Below, piece after piece: positions 27,099 through 37,810 of a stretch of 64,000 nucleotides of DNA. A program made the position numbers and the translations under genes. The notes beneath the pieces were generated by a model that was not told where the DNA came from, did no database searches, and saw only the letters and a list, made by a program, of their open reading frames with translations. The DNA comes from Acidobacteriota bacterium (lineage in GTDB: Bacteria; Acidobacteriota; Blastocatellia; RBC074): the NCBI GenBank assembly GCA_016196035.1, contig JACPYM010000117.1, positions 62,001-126,000 of the forward strand. Reading direction: 5' to 3'. Within the stretch, counting starts at the first letter, position 1; each line of letters starts with the position of its first letter.

Positions 27099-27611
27099 CT
27101 ATTCTACCGGCACCACCGGCACATCCCAATGCGCCAGCAAAATCTCAAAGCGCCGCGCCTCTTCTTTCTTGAATGTCTCTTGATCGGGATAAAGCTGGCG
27201 CGCCAGGGCCGCTTCATCAAAGGGCGCGAAAGCCACCGCAGCGCTCTTGAAGGTGATCGTCACGCGAAAGTCCCAACGCCCGTCTTCGGTCGCGTGGTAG
27301 CGGGGCTTTTCGACTTTGACGCTGACCATGCGCCCCTGTTCGATCTGCTTCTGCAAGACCGGCAGATGGTTCTTTTTGAAGAGCCGCAGGAATTCGTCGG
27401 CGAAGCCCCAGCGGGCTTTGTAGTAGTACTCGACGACGAAAGGTTTGTCCTGCTGAATGGCTGGCACCTCAGCTTCCCCCGCAATCAGCAGTTTGTTGTT
27501 CGAAATGGTATCCAACCGTGGGCCGGGCAAAAGCATGGTTTGTCCTGCCACAAACAGCGGCAACCATGCCAAGGCCATTGTTAAAACAGTCACTCGCAAA
27601 AGAAATCTCAT
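27099..27611 (-). CDS. Exported protein of unknown function
   Basis: 170 aa; GAGGAGG precedes the ATG. A signal peptide (RVTVLTMALAWLPLFVAGQ) is followed by a compact domain with FVVEYYYKARWGFADEFLRL, KKNHLPVLQKQIEQGRMV and DFRVTITFKS. The pattern of two beta strands around long helices recalls dimeric alpha-beta barrels, but I cannot name a family. It lies between mpl and the first carboxypeptidase-regulatory gene on the same strand, with a 49-base gap to the latter. Confidence 0.7.
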   Translation of the reverse strand: MRFLLRVTVLTMALAWLPLFVAGQTMLLPGPRLDTISNNKLLIAGEAEVPAIQQDKPFVVEYYYKARWGFADEFLRLFKKNHLPVLQKQIEQGRMVSVKVEKPRYHATEDGRWDFRVTITFKSAAVAFAPFDEAALARQLYPDQETFKKEEARRFEILLAHWDVPVVPVE

Positions 27612-27641
27612 GGCGTCCTCCTCAACATTTAGGGCTAACGT

Positions 27642-29063
27642 TTAGCGGCTGGTCAGTGCATCCAGCAGCTTTTGGTGAATCCCGCCGAAGCCGCCGTTAG
27701 ACATAATCGCCACCACATCACCCGCGCGCAACTCCGGCGTCAGATGCGCGATGATCGCGTCTGCGCCATCCAGCGCGAGGGCCGGTTTGCCTTGCGCCTG
27801 CAAAGCTTCGACCAGTTGGCCGATGGACATCTGCTCGCTAGCTTCGATGCGTTGCGCTTCAAAGAGCGCCGCGATGACGATGTAACCCGCCGGGTCGAAG
27901 GCCCGCGCGTAATCGTCCTGAAAAACCTTTTTGCGCGATGCCCAGGTGCGCGGTTCGAATACAGCAACCAGCCGACGGTTTGGATACTTTTGCGCGATGG
28001 CCAGCAGCGTCTCGCGCACGGCGGTCGGGTGATGCGCGAAATCGTCAATCACGGTGACGCCGCCTGCCGTGCCGCGCACCTGCATGCGGCGCTTGACGCT
28101 TTTGAAGGTGGTGAGCGCGGCGGCCACAGCTCGGCGTTCGAGACCGAGGCTTTCCGCTGCCGCAATCACGCCCAGGCAGTTGCGCACGTTAAAGGCTCCG
28201 GCGAGCGGCGTGCGAAAGGCGGCATATTCCTGGCCCGCGCAAAAGACGGTGAAGCGCGTTTCGTCAGGCAGGTATTCGATATTGCGCGCCGTCCATTGCG
28301 CGCCGTCATCCAAGCCAAAACTTTCGACCGGGCACCAGACGCCTTGCGGCGCGAGGGGGTGTTCGACCAGTCCACGCACGACCGGCGAATCCCAGCCCGC
28401 GATCAAACGCCCGTTCGACGGGATCAAATTGATGAGCAGCCGAAAGGATCTCTTGACCGCTTCGAGATCGGCGTAAATGTCGGCGTGGTCGTATTCGACG
28501 TTGTTCAGGATCACCAACTCGGGCAGGTAGTGCAAAAACTTCGGGCCTTTGTCGAAGTAGGCCGTGTCGTACTCATCGCCTTCGATCACAAAATGCGTTG
28601 AGTTCGCCACCTTGAAACTCGCGCCGAAATTTTCAGCCACGCCGCCGATCAGAAACGAAGGATCAAGACCAGCCGTCTCCAACACCCAAGCCATGATCGA
28701 GGTTGTCGTCGTTTTGCCGTGCGTGCCCGCGACGACGGTCGAATGTTTGCCGCGAATGAACTGCTCGCGGATGACTTCGGGCATGGAGGCGCAGCGCAGC
28801 CGGGCGGTCAGCGCGTATTCGATCTCGGCATTGCCGCGCGAAGTGGCGTTGCCAACGACGACGACATCAGGCGCGGGCTGCAAATGTTCAGCGGCGAATC
28901 CGTCGAAAGTCTCGATCCCAAGCCGCTTCAATTCGTCGCCCATCGGCGGATAGAAGGCTTTGTCAGAGCCGGTCACGCGGTGGCCTTGCGCTTTGAGCAT
29001 CCCGGCCAGCGAACCCATCGCCGTGCCACAGACACCGATCAGATGAAAGTGTTTGGTCTGCAT
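27642..29063 (-). CDS. mpl: UDP-N-acetylmuramate:L-Ala-gamma-D-Glu-meso-DAP ligase
   Basis: 473 aa, Mur-ligase fold. N-terminal Rossmann domain: HLIGVCGTAMGSLAGMLKAQ, which distinguishes Mpl from MurC. ATP-binding P-loop: GTHGKTTTTS. Central domain: FVIEGDEYDTAYFDKGPKFL and NNVEYDHADIY. C-terminal domain: VIDDFAHHPTAV. Mpl reattaches recovered murein tripeptide to UDP-MurNAc in peptidoglycan recycling in the cytoplasm. No other recycling gene is nearby. Length is close to the ~455-residue norm. Confidence 0.95.
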   Translation of the reverse strand: MQTKHFHLIGVCGTAMGSLAGMLKAQGHRVTGSDKAFYPPMGDELKRLGIETFDGFAAEHLQPAPDVVVVGNATSRGNAEIEYALTARLRCASMPEVIREQFIRGKHSTVVAGTHGKTTTTSIMAWVLETAGLDPSFLIGGVAENFGASFKVANSTHFVIEGDEYDTAYFDKGPKFLHYLPELVILNNVEYDHADIYADLEAVKRSFRLLINLIPSNGRLIAGWDSPVVRGLVEHPLAPQGVWCPVESFGLDDGAQWTARNIEYLPDETRFTVFCAGQEYAAFRTPLAGAFNVRNCLGVIAAAESLGLERRAVAAALTTFKSVKRRMQVRGTAGGVTVIDDFAHHPTAVRETLLAIAQKYPNRRLVAVFEPRTWASRKKVFQDDYARAFDPAGYIVIAALFEAQRIEASEQMSIGQLVEALQAQGKPALALDGADAIIAHLTPELRAGDVVAIMSNGGFGGIHQKLLDALTSR

Positions 29064-29167
29064 AAATTGTGTTTTGGAAATGCGAGCGCGGGGATTATAG
29101 CTGGCTGTACGGCGGCTGTGTACCGGGGAAAAGCGCGGCAGAATGGGGGCGTTGATTTAGGCGGAGC

Positions 29168-29265
29168 ATTCTCAACTTCCCATTCTCAACTCCTGGCAGG
29201 AAGGCTTTTCCCAACAAACTGCGCACTGCAAGCGAATTGAGAATGAAAAATTGAGAATGGAGAAT
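29168..29265. repeat. ATTCTCAA-type imperfect palindrome
   Basis: The left arm has ATTCTCAACTTCCCATTCTC (from 29168); the right arm (29233-29265) has the complementary motifs ATTGAGAATG and ATTGAGAATGGAGAAT. The two-subunit arms pair with interruptions. It lies between the Crp-like gene and mpl on the minus strand. Confidence 0.65.
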
Positions 29266-29286
29266 ACTTTTTCGTTCAGCCAGTCT

Positions 29287-29991
29287 TTACTCTGCCAGAT
29301 ATTCTTCAGCGAGAAACTGCTCCAGGCGCGCCACGTTTGGGCGCACTTCGCCGCGTTTGTAATCAATCAGGCCGCGCTGGCGGAATTCGATCATCATCCC
29401 CGTGACGACTTCGCGGGTCGAACCGATCAGTTCGGCCAGTTCTTCGTGCGTGAGGCGGATGCTGGATTCGTCTGTGCGCCAGGCCGCGTCTGAAAGTTCC
29501 AACAGGGCCTGCGCTAGGCGGCGGTGATTGTTCTCAAACACCAAGGCTTCGATCTGGCGTTGGGCTTCGGCCAACCGCGCGGCGACGTGTTGAAAGGCGC
29601 TCTGCATTGCCTGCGGTTCATGTTTGATGGCATTCCAGAAATCGCTGACGCGGATGAGCGCCACGCGCGTGGTATCAAGCGCGACGGCTTCATCGCTGCG
29701 GCGTGTTTCGGCGGTTGCGCCGGACAAGGCCAACTCGCCAAAGACTTCGCCGGGATAGCGGATCGAAGTGATTTTCTGCTGGCCCGCGGGTGAGGTGCGC
29801 AAAATCTTGACGCGGCCTTTCTGCACCAGGTAAATGTGCGTCGCAGCATCTTCGAGTTTGTAAACCGGCATCCCGCGCCAGAACGTTTTTTCGACGTGCG
29901 GCACATTGGCCAGTGCGGGAAATGGCGGTAGCCAGTGGGGTTGCCGCAAAGGTTCTTCGATCCGTTTTAGTGCTGCTGCATGGGCGATCAT
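29287..29991 (-). CDS. Crp/Fnr-family transcriptional regulator
   Basis: 234 aa; AGGAGG precedes the ATG. A cNMP-binding beta-roll (about 35-145; [31 protein letters not shown]) is followed by the dimerisation helix and a Crp-type winged helix (about 165-225; [20 protein letters not shown]). No N-terminal Cys cluster of the FNR type is present, so it is not an oxygen-sensing Fe-S FNR. The ligand is unknown; the FGELAL loop is conserved, but the cAMP-contacting residues are only partly so. It lies 28 bases downstream of the anti-sigma gene and may share its transcript. Confidence 0.92.
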   Translation of the reverse strand: MIAHAAALKRIEEPLRQPHWLPPFPALANVPHVEKTFWRGMPVYKLEDAATHIYLVQKGRVKILRTSPAGQQKITSIRYPGEVFGELALSGATAETRRSDEAVALDTTRVALIRVSDFWNAIKHEPQAMQSAFQHVAARLAEAQRQIEALVFENNHRRLAQALLELSDAAWRTDESSIRLTHEELAELIGSTREVVTGMMIEFRQRGLIDYKRGEVRPNVARLEQFLAEEYLAE

Positions 29992-30019
29992 CTGCTCCCT
30001 CCTTCTCGTGCTTGCTTGC

Positions 30020-31021
30020 CTACTCCTGCCGAATTGCTCGTGCGTAATACTGCATCTCGTTCAGAAAGTCTTTGATCTCAAATTCGGGCACCTGGGCCAC
30101 GGATTTTTCGATTTGGCGCAAATGCGCGCTGACCGGCCCCGCCAGCCGTTGCGCCAATTGTTCATTTTCTGTCTCTGGCAAATCAGAAACGACCAGCACG
30201 ACATATTTCGCCGTCTGGTAGGCATTGACTTGAAAGCTTGCGCGCAGGGCGTGTTGCAAGCCCGCAGTCACGCCGTCATCGGTGGGGACTTGGCCGTTCT
30301 GCAAACAGGCTGCGTCGCGCGGCGTTACTAATAAAGAAATGACCTTCCCGTTCTGCGCATAAATCAGGTGGCCGAACTTGCGTTTCTGAAAGCCACAAAC
30401 ATGCACGGCTTTCAACTGCATCCCTTGCGCCCCTGCCGCCGCCGCCTCGGCCAATCCGGCATAAGCGGGATATTTTTCCTTCATCCAGTCGGGCGTCGTG
30501 GCGGTCGCTTGCGCATTGGCGAATTGCAGCGCGCAGGTCTGATGATCGCCTGCCGCCTCGGCCATCACCGTGTCGCTCAACATCGTTGGCCGCCCGCTAC
30601 CTTTGTAGACATACAGGCCGACCCCGCCCAGCGCGAACAGAAAGATCGCCGTGACCGTGGCCGGAAGCGCGAAGTTGGGCGCAAGCCAAGCCAAGCGGAT
30701 GCTGGGCCAGTTGCCGGGCCAAAGACTCGGCCAGAGACGCGGCTGACCGACACGCGGCGGGCGCGCTGGCGCAACCTGCACCAGCGGCGCGCTTTCGGCT
30801 TCAGCGCGTAAGCATGCGCGCAAACGCGCTTGCGCCTCGTCGCTCATACAGGTGCGCGTCACCGCCGCGCGCAACGTGAGACGTAAATTGCGGCGGGCGC
30901 CCATCTCGGCGCGGCAAGGCGGGCACTGTTCAGCGTGCCGCAGACACTCATGGTTTGTCTCGACAGCCAGTTCGCCGCTCAGATACGAATCCAAGACATC
31001 TTTGAAATTTCGGCAATCCAT
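30020..31021 (-). CDS. Membrane-anchored anti-sigma factor with zinc finger
   Basis: 333 aa. The N-terminal zf-HC2 motif (HAEQCPPC, with an upstream His in NHECLRH) is the ZAS-type zinc-binding anti-sigma domain. One transmembrane helix lies at about 125-145 ([19 protein letters not shown]), followed by a ~185-residue periplasmic domain of unknown fold. It begins 3 bases after the ECF sigma gene, so it should bind and inhibit that sigma factor. The periplasmic part carries several Cys residues that might sense redox state; that is inference. Confidence 0.88.
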   Translation of the reverse strand: MDCRNFKDVLDSYLSGELAVETNHECLRHAEQCPPCRAEMGARRNLRLTLRAAVTRTCMSDEAQARLRACLRAEAESAPLVQVAPARPPRVGQPRLWPSLWPGNWPSIRLAWLAPNFALPATVTAIFLFALGGVGLYVYKGSGRPTMLSDTVMAEAAGDHQTCALQFANAQATATTPDWMKEKYPAYAGLAEAAAAGAQGMQLKAVHVCGFQKRKFGHLIYAQNGKVISLLVTPRDAACLQNGQVPTDDGVTAGLQHALRASFQVNAYQTAKYVVLVVSDLPETENEQLAQRLAGPVSAHLRQIEKSVAQVPEFEIKDFLNEMQYYARAIRQE

Positions 31022-31024
31022 AAA

Positions 31025-31582
31025 CTACTGCTGGGCATCAGCCAGCTTGTAACCAACCGTGTGCGCATACTTCGTCAACTCGCTGCGTAAGAGCTTGCGC
31101 CCGCGATGTAAGCGCGACATCACGGTGCCAATGGGAATTTCCAGTGCTTCGGCCACTTCGCGATATGACAACTCTTCAATATCGGCCAGCACCAGCGGAA
31201 TCTGAAAATCGCGCGGCAAGCGTTCGAGCGCGGCAATGACTTCCTCATCGGTCAATTGCGCCGGCGTCGGTGGATCATACGCAATGGTTTCGGCAATCGT
31301 TTCTTCGACCGGCACCAGCCGCAAGCGCTCTTTGCGCTGTCCGCTGTAATAGACGTTGAACATGATTTTATAGAGCCAGGCCCGCAGATTCGTGCCCAAT
31401 TCGAACCGATGAAACGAGCGCCAAGCTTGTAAATAAGCTTCCTGCACTAAATCTTCAGCCTTGGCCCGCTCGCGGCACAACCGCAGTGCGACGCGGAAAA
31501 GCTGGTCGGCATAGGCCAACGCCGCGCCTTCGAATTGGGCCAGTTTTTGTCCTTCGTTCAGACTCAACGCTCTGCCTTGCAA
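31025..31582 (-). CDS. ECF (RpoE-like) RNA polymerase sigma factor
   Basis: 185 aa. Sigma2 region (about 20-85): [53 protein letters not shown]. Sigma4 region (about 120-175): [40 protein letters not shown]. The start is a TTG at 31582 or a second TTG 15 bases later; no ATG is available before the conserved part. It is followed directly by its anti-sigma gene. Target promoters are not recognisable here. Confidence 0.93.
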   Translation of the reverse strand: MQGRALSLNEGQKLAQFEGAALAYADQLFRVALRLCRERAKAEDLVQEAYLQAWRSFHRFELGTNLRAWLYKIMFNVYYSGQRKERLRLVPVEETIAETIAYDPPTPAQLTDEEVIAALERLPRDFQIPLVLADIEELSYREVAEALEIPIGTVMSRLHRGRKLLRSELTKYAHTVGYKLADAQQ

Positions 31583-31823
31583 GCCTTTCTCAGGTTCTGG
31601 GCTGTTTCCGCCTGCACATCCTGCCCTATGTATTGCAAACTGGGGTTGTGATTATTCCGCAGCACTAAATTTTTCTTACGCACGCGGATCAGCGGCGGAT
31701 TTGGCGCACACGCCGAATCCTGCCGCAACAAACACCTGAATTGAGCAAACGGTTGCGCTATTGCGGTTCCGTCACTATAATGCGCGACTTTGCATTTGAA
31801 GATTACATGGAGGTGTCATCACT

Positions 31824-32135
31824 ATGGTATACGCAATCATCCGCACGGGCGGAAAACAGTTCCGGGTCAGTCCGGGCGACGTTGTCCGGATCCCGTCACT
31901 GGGCGAGAAAAACGAAGGCGATGCAGTCGAATTTGAGGTGCTCGTATCCGGCAATGACGAGGGCGTGCAAATCGGCGCGCCCCTTGTCGAAGGCGTCAAA
32001 GCCACCGGCACGGTCGTCAAAAACGGGCGCGGCCCCAAGATCATCGTCTTTAAGTTCAAACGCCGCAAACAATTCAAAAAGATCAAAGGTCATCGGCAAG
32101 GTTATACCTCCGTCAAGATTGACGCGATCGCTTAA
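31824..32135 (+). CDS. rplU: 50S ribosomal protein L21
   Basis: 103 aa, normal length. [19 protein letters not shown] is the classic L21 N-terminus, and the basic end [19 protein letters not shown] carries the 23S rRNA-binding signature. GGAGG at 31809-31813 precedes the ATG. First gene of the conserved rplU-rpmA-obg cluster. Confidence 0.98.
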   Translation: MVYAIIRTGGKQFRVSPGDVVRIPSLGEKNEGDAVEFEVLVSGNDEGVQIGAPLVEGVKATGTVVKNGRGPKIIVFKFKRRKQFKKIKGHRQGYTSVKIDAIA

Positions 32136-32160
32136 CCGCTTTTTTGTAGGAGTTTTCGTC

Positions 32161-32421
32161 ATGGCACATAAGAAAGGTGTAGGCAGTTCCCGTAACGGGC
32201 GCGATTCCAATGCACAGCGGCTGGGCGTCAAACGCTTTGGCGGCCAGTTGGTTTCGGGCGGTTCGATTCTGGTGCGCCAGCGCGGCACCAAATTCAAACC
32301 CGGCACCAACGTCGGCGTCGGTAGCGACGACACGCTTTACGCCTGCGTCACCGGCATCGTCAAGTTCGAAGACAAGGGACGCAAAGGACGCTTTATCAGC
32401 GTCTACCCAGCAGCAGAGTAG
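32161..32421 (+). CDS. rpmA: 50S ribosomal protein L27
   Basis: 86 aa. [20 protein letters not shown] and [20 protein letters not shown] are diagnostic for L27; the N-terminal tail reaches the peptidyl-transferase centre. The start is fixed by TAGGAG upstream and by family length. A longer frame that begins inside rplU is spurious. Confidence 0.98.
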   Translation: MAHKKGVGSSRNGRDSNAQRLGVKRFGGQLVSGGSILVRQRGTKFKPGTNVGVGSDDTLYACVTGIVKFEDKGRKGRFISVYPAAE

Positions 32422-32472
32422 TTGGCCATCGGTTAGCTTATCCGGCTACCGACCACTGACTACCGACTACCG

Positions 32473-33582
<1,110 letters not shown>

Positions 33583-33592
33583 GGAAAAAGCC

Positions 33593-34270
33593 GTGTTGCA
33601 ACGAATCGGCGTTTACGGCGGGACATTCGACCCGATTCACAACGGCCATCTGCGGGTGGCCGCCGCGATCCTTGAGAATTTTGCGCTGGATCAACTGCTC
33701 TTCGTACCGGCTTTCGTACCGCCACACAAACGCGGCCAAACGATCAGCGCGGCGCATCACCGTTATGCGATGCTGGCGCTGGCCACGGCGCTCGAAGCGT
33801 GCATGTTGATTTCGACGATTGAACTGGAAGCGCCCGCGCGCCCCTATACCATCGAAACGCTAGGGCATTTGCAAACGCAATATCCCGGCGCGCAATTGTT
33901 CTTTGTGATGGGTCTGGATTCGTTTCGTGACATTACGCTGTGGCGTGCGCACGAACGCTTGCTGACTGAATTCAGCCTGATCGTTGCCACGCGCCCCGGT
34001 TATCGTGCGCACGAATACGCGACGGAAAATATCGCCGCGCATCTGGCTCTGGAATTGCAGGCCTGCATCGTTGATTTACGCGGCGGGTTGCAACCAACGA
34101 GCGTGCAATTGGCCGCACCGCACACGTTCATTACCGATTACGTGGCGGTGGATGTTTCGGCCACCGCCATTCGCCAGGCAGCGCAAGCGCGCCAGAGCTT
34201 GGAAAACCTGGTGCCGCCGAGCGTGGCGGATTACATCGCCAAATATCAGTTGTATCAATTGGCAGTATGA
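33593..34270 (+). CDS. nadD: Nicotinate-nucleotide adenylyltransferase
   Basis: 225 aa; GTG start. The nucleotidyltransferase signature [23 protein letters not shown] and the C-terminal VSATAIRQ (ISSTxIR-type motif) are present. It makes deamido-NAD from nicotinate mononucleotide and ATP. It overlaps rsfS by 4 bp, the usual neighbour, and the gene order obg-nadD-rsfS-rlmH is widely conserved. Confidence 0.96.
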   Translation: MLQRIGVYGGTFDPIHNGHLRVAAAILENFALDQLLFVPAFVPPHKRGQTISAAHHRYAMLALATALEACMLISTIELEAPARPYTIETLGHLQTQYPGAQLFFVMGLDSFRDITLWRAHERLLTEFSLIVATRPGYRAHEYATENIAAHLALELQACIVDLRGGLQPTSVQLAAPHTFITDYVAVDVSATAIRQAAQARQSLENLVPPSVADYIAKYQLYQLAV

Positions 34271-34698
34271 GTGAAGCAATTTTGCAAACAGAAATTCCGG
34301 CGGTCATGCCGCCCGTGCCCCCGGTGGTCGCACTGACAGAGAAAACGGCTGAAGACCAACTCATCTTCGAGCAGGTCAAAACCGCCGTGGCCGCCGCCGA
34401 AGACAAAAAGGCGCTGGACATCGCCGTGCTGGGCCTGGCCGCGCTGACCGAATTCACCGACTACTTTGTGATCTGCACGGGCGCCAATCAGCGCCAGACC
34501 CAGGCGATTGCCGACGAGATCAGCTTGCGGCTCAAAAAAACCTACAAGCTGCGCTCGCAACATACCGAAGGCTATAACGTCGGCGAATGGATTCTGCTCG
34601 ATTTTGGCGCTTTCGTCGTGCACGTCTTCGTCGAAGAGTCGCGGCATTTTTATGATCTGGAACGGCTCTGGCGCGATGCCGAGCGCGTGACTGTTTGA
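34267..34698 (+). CDS. rsfS: Ribosomal silencing factor RsfS (Iojap)
   Basis: 143 aa. The Iojap domain (about 40-140) has [40 protein letters not shown] and [20 protein letters not shown], followed by FYDLERLW. It binds L14 and prevents 30S/50S joining under starvation. There is a ~35-residue N-terminal extension before the domain. Confidence 0.96.
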   Translation: MSEAILQTEIPAVMPPVPPVVALTEKTAEDQLIFEQVKTAVAAAEDKKALDIAVLGLAALTEFTDYFVICTGANQRQTQAIADEISLRLKKTYKLRSQHTEGYNVGEWILLDFGAFVVHVFVEESRHFYDLERLWRDAERVTV

Positions 34699-34700
34699 AT

Positions 34701-34779
34701 CCCGTGTCAGAAGCCCGACCGTAAGGGAGGGCCTAGTCGCGCAATCAAGTCCTTCCCACGGCCGGGCTTCTGACACGGG
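34701..34779. repeat. Hairpin element between rsfS and rlmH
   Basis: A 16-bp perfect stem (34701-34716 with 34764-34779) continues inward with imperfect pairing (AAGGGAGG against CCTTCCC). It starts 3 bases after the rsfS stop and ends 9 bases before the rlmH start, so it fills the gap and may sequester the rlmH ribosome-binding site. Confidence 0.85.
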
Positions 34780-34788
34780 CTAATTCCA

Positions 34789-35268
34789 ATGCGTTTGCAT
34801 TTCGTCTGGATCGGCAAAACCAAAGACCGGCCTTGTGCCGCCTTGCTAGCCGATTACCTGGACCGCATCGCCCGCTTCACCCCTTGTGAAGTGAGCGAAT
34901 TGAAAGAGCCTTCCGGCAGGCATTCTGGCAGTGATGCCGAACGTCGCGTGGTCGCACAGGAAGGCGAAAAAATACTGACCGCCATCGGACGGGATGATTA
35001 TGTCGTCCTGCTCGATGAAAGAGGCCGTCAATTCTCGTCACCCGCGTTAGCTGAATTTATCGGGGCACGGCAACAGGCTGGCAGTAAGCGGGTCGCCTTC
35101 ATCATCGGCGGATTCGCCGGCGTGAGCGACGCCGTCCGGCAACGCGCCCAACTCGTGTGGTCGCTCTCGCAACTCACCTTGCCGCACGAACTGGCCCGCG
35201 TCGTTGTAACGGAGCAGCTTTATCGCGCGTATACGCTGCTCGCCGGGTTGCCGTACCACAAGTTTTGA
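34789..35268 (+). CDS. rlmH: 23S rRNA (pseudouridine1915-N3)-methyltransferase
   Basis: 159 aa SPOUT-class enzyme. [15 protein letters not shown] at the start, [24 protein letters not shown] (SAM knot) and the terminal LPYHKF are diagnostic. It methylates pseudouridine 1915 in helix 69. Only the hairpin element separates it from rsfS. Confidence 0.97.
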   Translation: MRLHFVWIGKTKDRPCAALLADYLDRIARFTPCEVSELKEPSGRHSGSDAERRVVAQEGEKILTAIGRDDYVVLLDERGRQFSSPALAEFIGARQQAGSKRVAFIIGGFAGVSDAVRQRAQLVWSLSQLTLPHELARVVVTEQLYRAYTLLAGLPYHKF

Positions 35269-35326
35269 AACACTGCTTGTCACTCCGTTTGGCCGCAGTC
35301 CAAGTCAATCAATTGGGGAGTAGAGG

Positions 35327-35692
35327 ATGGACAAAAAGAAACTGAATTATTTCAAAGAACGCCTGTTGGAAGAACGGGCCAAATTGCTGGGCGTCGTCGG
35401 ACGCAACGAAGATCACGGCCGCGAGGCCGACACCGAGGCTACGCAAGACCCGGCGGATAAAGCCTCGAACTCATACACCAAAGAATTGCTCTTCAGCCAA
35501 TCCACCAACGACCGCCAGATGCTGACGCTGATCGAAGAGGCGCTCGAACGCATCGAAGACGGCGAATTCGGCACCTGCGTCATCAGCGGCGAAGAAATAC
35601 CGATGAAACGCCTGGAAGCGATCCCCTGGGCTAAATACACCATCGCCGTGCAAGAGCAGATCGAAAAAGGCCTGATTGACGAAGAAGAGTAA
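35327..35692 (+). CDS. DksA/TraR-family protein with degenerate zinc finger
   Basis: 121 aa. An N-terminal coiled coil ([20 protein letters not shown]) contains the [18 protein letters not shown] loop with acidic residues at the tip; the C-terminal part resembles the DksA zinc finger ([20 protein letters not shown]), but only one of the four cysteines is left. Zn-free DksA-like proteins of this type are known. It probably binds RNA polymerase's secondary channel to modulate initiation. GGGGAGTAGAGG precedes the ATG. Confidence 0.9.
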   Translation: MDKKKLNYFKERLLEERAKLLGVVGRNEDHGREADTEATQDPADKASNSYTKELLFSQSTNDRQMLTLIEEALERIEDGEFGTCVISGEEIPMKRLEAIPWAKYTIAVQEQIEKGLIDEEE

Positions 35693-35723
35693 CAACCAGT
35701 TCGCGGTGGTTGCCAACCGAAGC

Positions 35724-35767
35724 AAAACCCTGAGCGTTGACCACTGTGGCAGGCGCTCAGGGTTTTT
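35724..35767 (+). terminator. Rho-independent terminator after the dksA-like gene
   Basis: A 13-bp perfect stem (35724-35736 with 35754-35766) ends in a T-run. It closes the housekeeping run that begins at rplU. Confidence 0.88.
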
Positions 35768-35835
35768 CTGTTTTACCACAGCCCTTAACGCGGCAAAGCT
35801 GTACACACGAACTGAACCCACTGTAAATTAGCGCT

Positions 35836-36405
35836 ATGGACACCCCAACCACATCCGAGTTACGCGCTGCCTTCAACCCGCTCATTCGCCCTTACCTCGT
35901 CGTGACGATTGGCCTAACGATGGCCAGCACGATCATCGGATTGCCGCTGGCGCTGCTCTGGTTCCTTGGCGTAGGCCAATGGTGGGCGCGGCATTACTTC
36001 GCCAAGCTGGAATGTTGCCTGGGCGATAAAACGCTGCGCTATCGCAAAGGCATTCTGGTGCAGATCGAAAAGACCATTCCGCTCGAAAACATCCAGGACG
36101 TGACCTTTATCGAAGGCCCGCTGCTGCGCTACTTCCATCTCAGCACGCTCAAGTTCGAGCCCGCCGGGCATACCGCCGGGCAGGCGAACAACATGCAACT
36201 CACCGGCATCATCAACGCCCATGAATATCGCAATAGCATTCTCGCGGCGCGTGAGGCGCTGAAACAACGCGCCCAACCCGCGTTACCGGCGGCAGCGACC
36301 GGCACGGGTCCAAGCGAAGCCCAAGCCGCCCAGCAACTCGCCACGCTACAAAACATCGAGCAGCGCTTGAATGAAGTCGTTGAATTGTTGAAGGGACGCC
36401 AATGA
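35836..36405 (+). CDS. Bacterial PH-domain (bPH2) membrane protein
   Basis: 189 aa. Two close hydrophobic stretches (IRPYLVVTIGLTMASTIIGL, PLALLWFLGVGQWWARHYF) are followed by a bPH2/YdbS-like domain: LGDKTLRYRKGILVQIEKTI, PLENIQDVTFIEGPLLRYFH, LSTLKFEPAG. The C-terminal tail is helical with coiled-coil tendency (QNIEQRLNEVVELLKGRQ). Inner membrane; role unknown. It overlaps the DUF2490 gene by 4 bp. Confidence 0.88.
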   Translation: MDTPTTSELRAAFNPLIRPYLVVTIGLTMASTIIGLPLALLWFLGVGQWWARHYFAKLECCLGDKTLRYRKGILVQIEKTIPLENIQDVTFIEGPLLRYFHLSTLKFEPAGHTAGQANNMQLTGIINAHEYRNSILAAREALKQRAQPALPAAATGTGPSEAQAAQQLATLQNIEQRLNEVVELLKGRQ

Positions 36406-37115
36406 AAGCCAAGCGATGCGCGGTGGCCTTGGTTGGCCTGTTCATCTGCATTCAATCCGTGCGCGCCCAAAATCCGCCGCACGCTGACGACCAGGAGTGG
36501 AATGAAGTGCAAATCACCAAACCACTCACCAAAACCCGCGACCTTTTGCTGACGGGCCAACTGCGCCTGGGCCGCGAGTTCACACATGCCGTTGAAGAAC
36601 AACTCGCGGGCGCGGTCGCCTTCAAACCGAATGCGTATCTGACACTGACGCCAGGCTATGCCTACGTCAGCCAACAGCCTTACGCCGGGCGCGTCGTCAA
36701 TCAGCACCGGCTGGTATTCTCGGCGACTGGCAAATTCACCTGGCACGCTTTTACCTTTGCGAATCGCCATCAATTCGAGCAACGCTTCGTCATTGCCAAC
36801 CGCGATGCGTCCGTCTATCGCCAACGACTGACCATAGATCACCCTGCCCACCTCGGCGCCTTCAAATTCAAACCGTTCATTTGGGACGAGATCAGATATT
36901 CCTCGCAAAAACTTGCTACCGGCGGGCGGCTGGGCTGGTATCGCAACCGCCTCGCGCTCGGCCTTAGCAAACCGTTCACCAAACAACTGACGATGGACTT
37001 CTTTTACTTGCGGCAAGATGACGGCGTTTCGCGCCCTGGCAACATCCACGCCGCTGGCGTGAGCCTGCGCATCTTCTTGCCAGCCCACAAGGCTGCGCCG
37101 AAAACCACCTTCTAA
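36402..37115 (+). CDS. DUF2490 outer-membrane-like protein
   Basis: 237 aa with a signal peptide (CAVALVGLFICIQSVRAQ). The DUF2490 pattern is clear: EWNEVQITKPLTKTRDLLL at the N-terminus, amphipathic strands such as FKPNAYLTLTPGYAYV, HQFEQRFVI, RQRLTIDHPA and KLATGGRLGWYRNRLALGLS, and a final FFYLRQDDG. Probably a small outer-membrane beta barrel. Coupled to the PH-domain gene. Confidence 0.88.
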   Translation: MKAKRCAVALVGLFICIQSVRAQNPPHADDQEWNEVQITKPLTKTRDLLLTGQLRLGREFTHAVEEQLAGAVAFKPNAYLTLTPGYAYVSQQPYAGRVVNQHRLVFSATGKFTWHAFTFANRHQFEQRFVIANRDASVYRQRLTIDHPAHLGAFKFKPFIWDEIRYSSQKLATGGRLGWYRNRLALGLSKPFTKQLTMDFFYLRQDDGVSRPGNIHAAGVSLRIFLPAHKAAPKTTF

Positions 37116-37133
37116 CACAGCTTTCGGCAACCC

Positions 37134-37742
37134 ATGAAGTTACGCGAAGAATTCGGCGACATAGACATCTACCTCTTCGATCAACTGCTTAAAGGCAACA
37201 TCCAGCCCGGCCTCGCGCTGCTGGACGCAGGCTGTGGCGGCGGCCGCAATCTCGTCTATTTCCTCCGCCACCACTACAAGGTCTTTGCCGTAGACACCAA
37301 TCCCCAGGCCATCCAGCAAGTCCAAGCGCTGGCCGCCCACCTGGCGCCGCACCTGCCCGCACACAACTTCCAACTCGCCGACGTGGCCGCGCTGCCCTGC
37401 GTCAACGCCCGCTTCGATCTGGTCATCAGCAGCGCCGTCCTGCATTTCGCCCGCAACCCACAACACTTTGACCAAATGTTGGCTGAGATGTGGCGCGTGC
37501 TCAAACCCGGCGGGATGTTATTTGCGCGGCTGGCGAGTTCTATCGGAATTGAAGAACACGTCCGCCCCGTCGGCAATGGCTGGTTCGCATTGCCGGATGG
37601 CACGGAGCGTTTTCTGGTGGATGAAGCAATGCTGAGTGCCGCGATGGAACGTTTGGGCGCTGCGCTGCTCGAACCACTGAAGACGACCAACGTGGCGAAT
37701 CTGCGTTGTATGACGACGTGGCTGTTGGGGAAACCGGCGTAA
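37134..37742 (+). CDS. Class I SAM-dependent methyltransferase
   Basis: 202 aa. Motif I LLDAGCGGGRNLVYFL, acidic motif II FAVDTNPQAI, motif III ADVAALPCVNARFDLVI and post-motif RVLKPGGMLFARL give a Methyltransf_11/25-type fold. The substrate is unknown. It lies 18 bases after the DUF2490 gene on the same strand and may be the last gene of that run. Confidence 0.9.
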   Translation: MKLREEFGDIDIYLFDQLLKGNIQPGLALLDAGCGGGRNLVYFLRHHYKVFAVDTNPQAIQQVQALAAHLAPHLPAHNFQLADVAALPCVNARFDLVISSAVLHFARNPQHFDQMLAEMWRVLKPGGMLFARLASSIGIEEHVRPVGNGWFALPDGTERFLVDEAMLSAAMERLGAALLEPLKTTNVANLRCMTTWLLGKPA

Positions 37743-37810
37743 TTTCCTCTCGCATTTGGCCGCGTCGGCCAGCCCTTAACAACGTCACGAAGCAGTTCAA
37801 CTCGAATAAG

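Noticed and set aside
31741-32421. 226-codon frame ending as L27
   Set aside because: Only the last 86 codons are L27; the earlier part is an out-of-frame reading of rplU.
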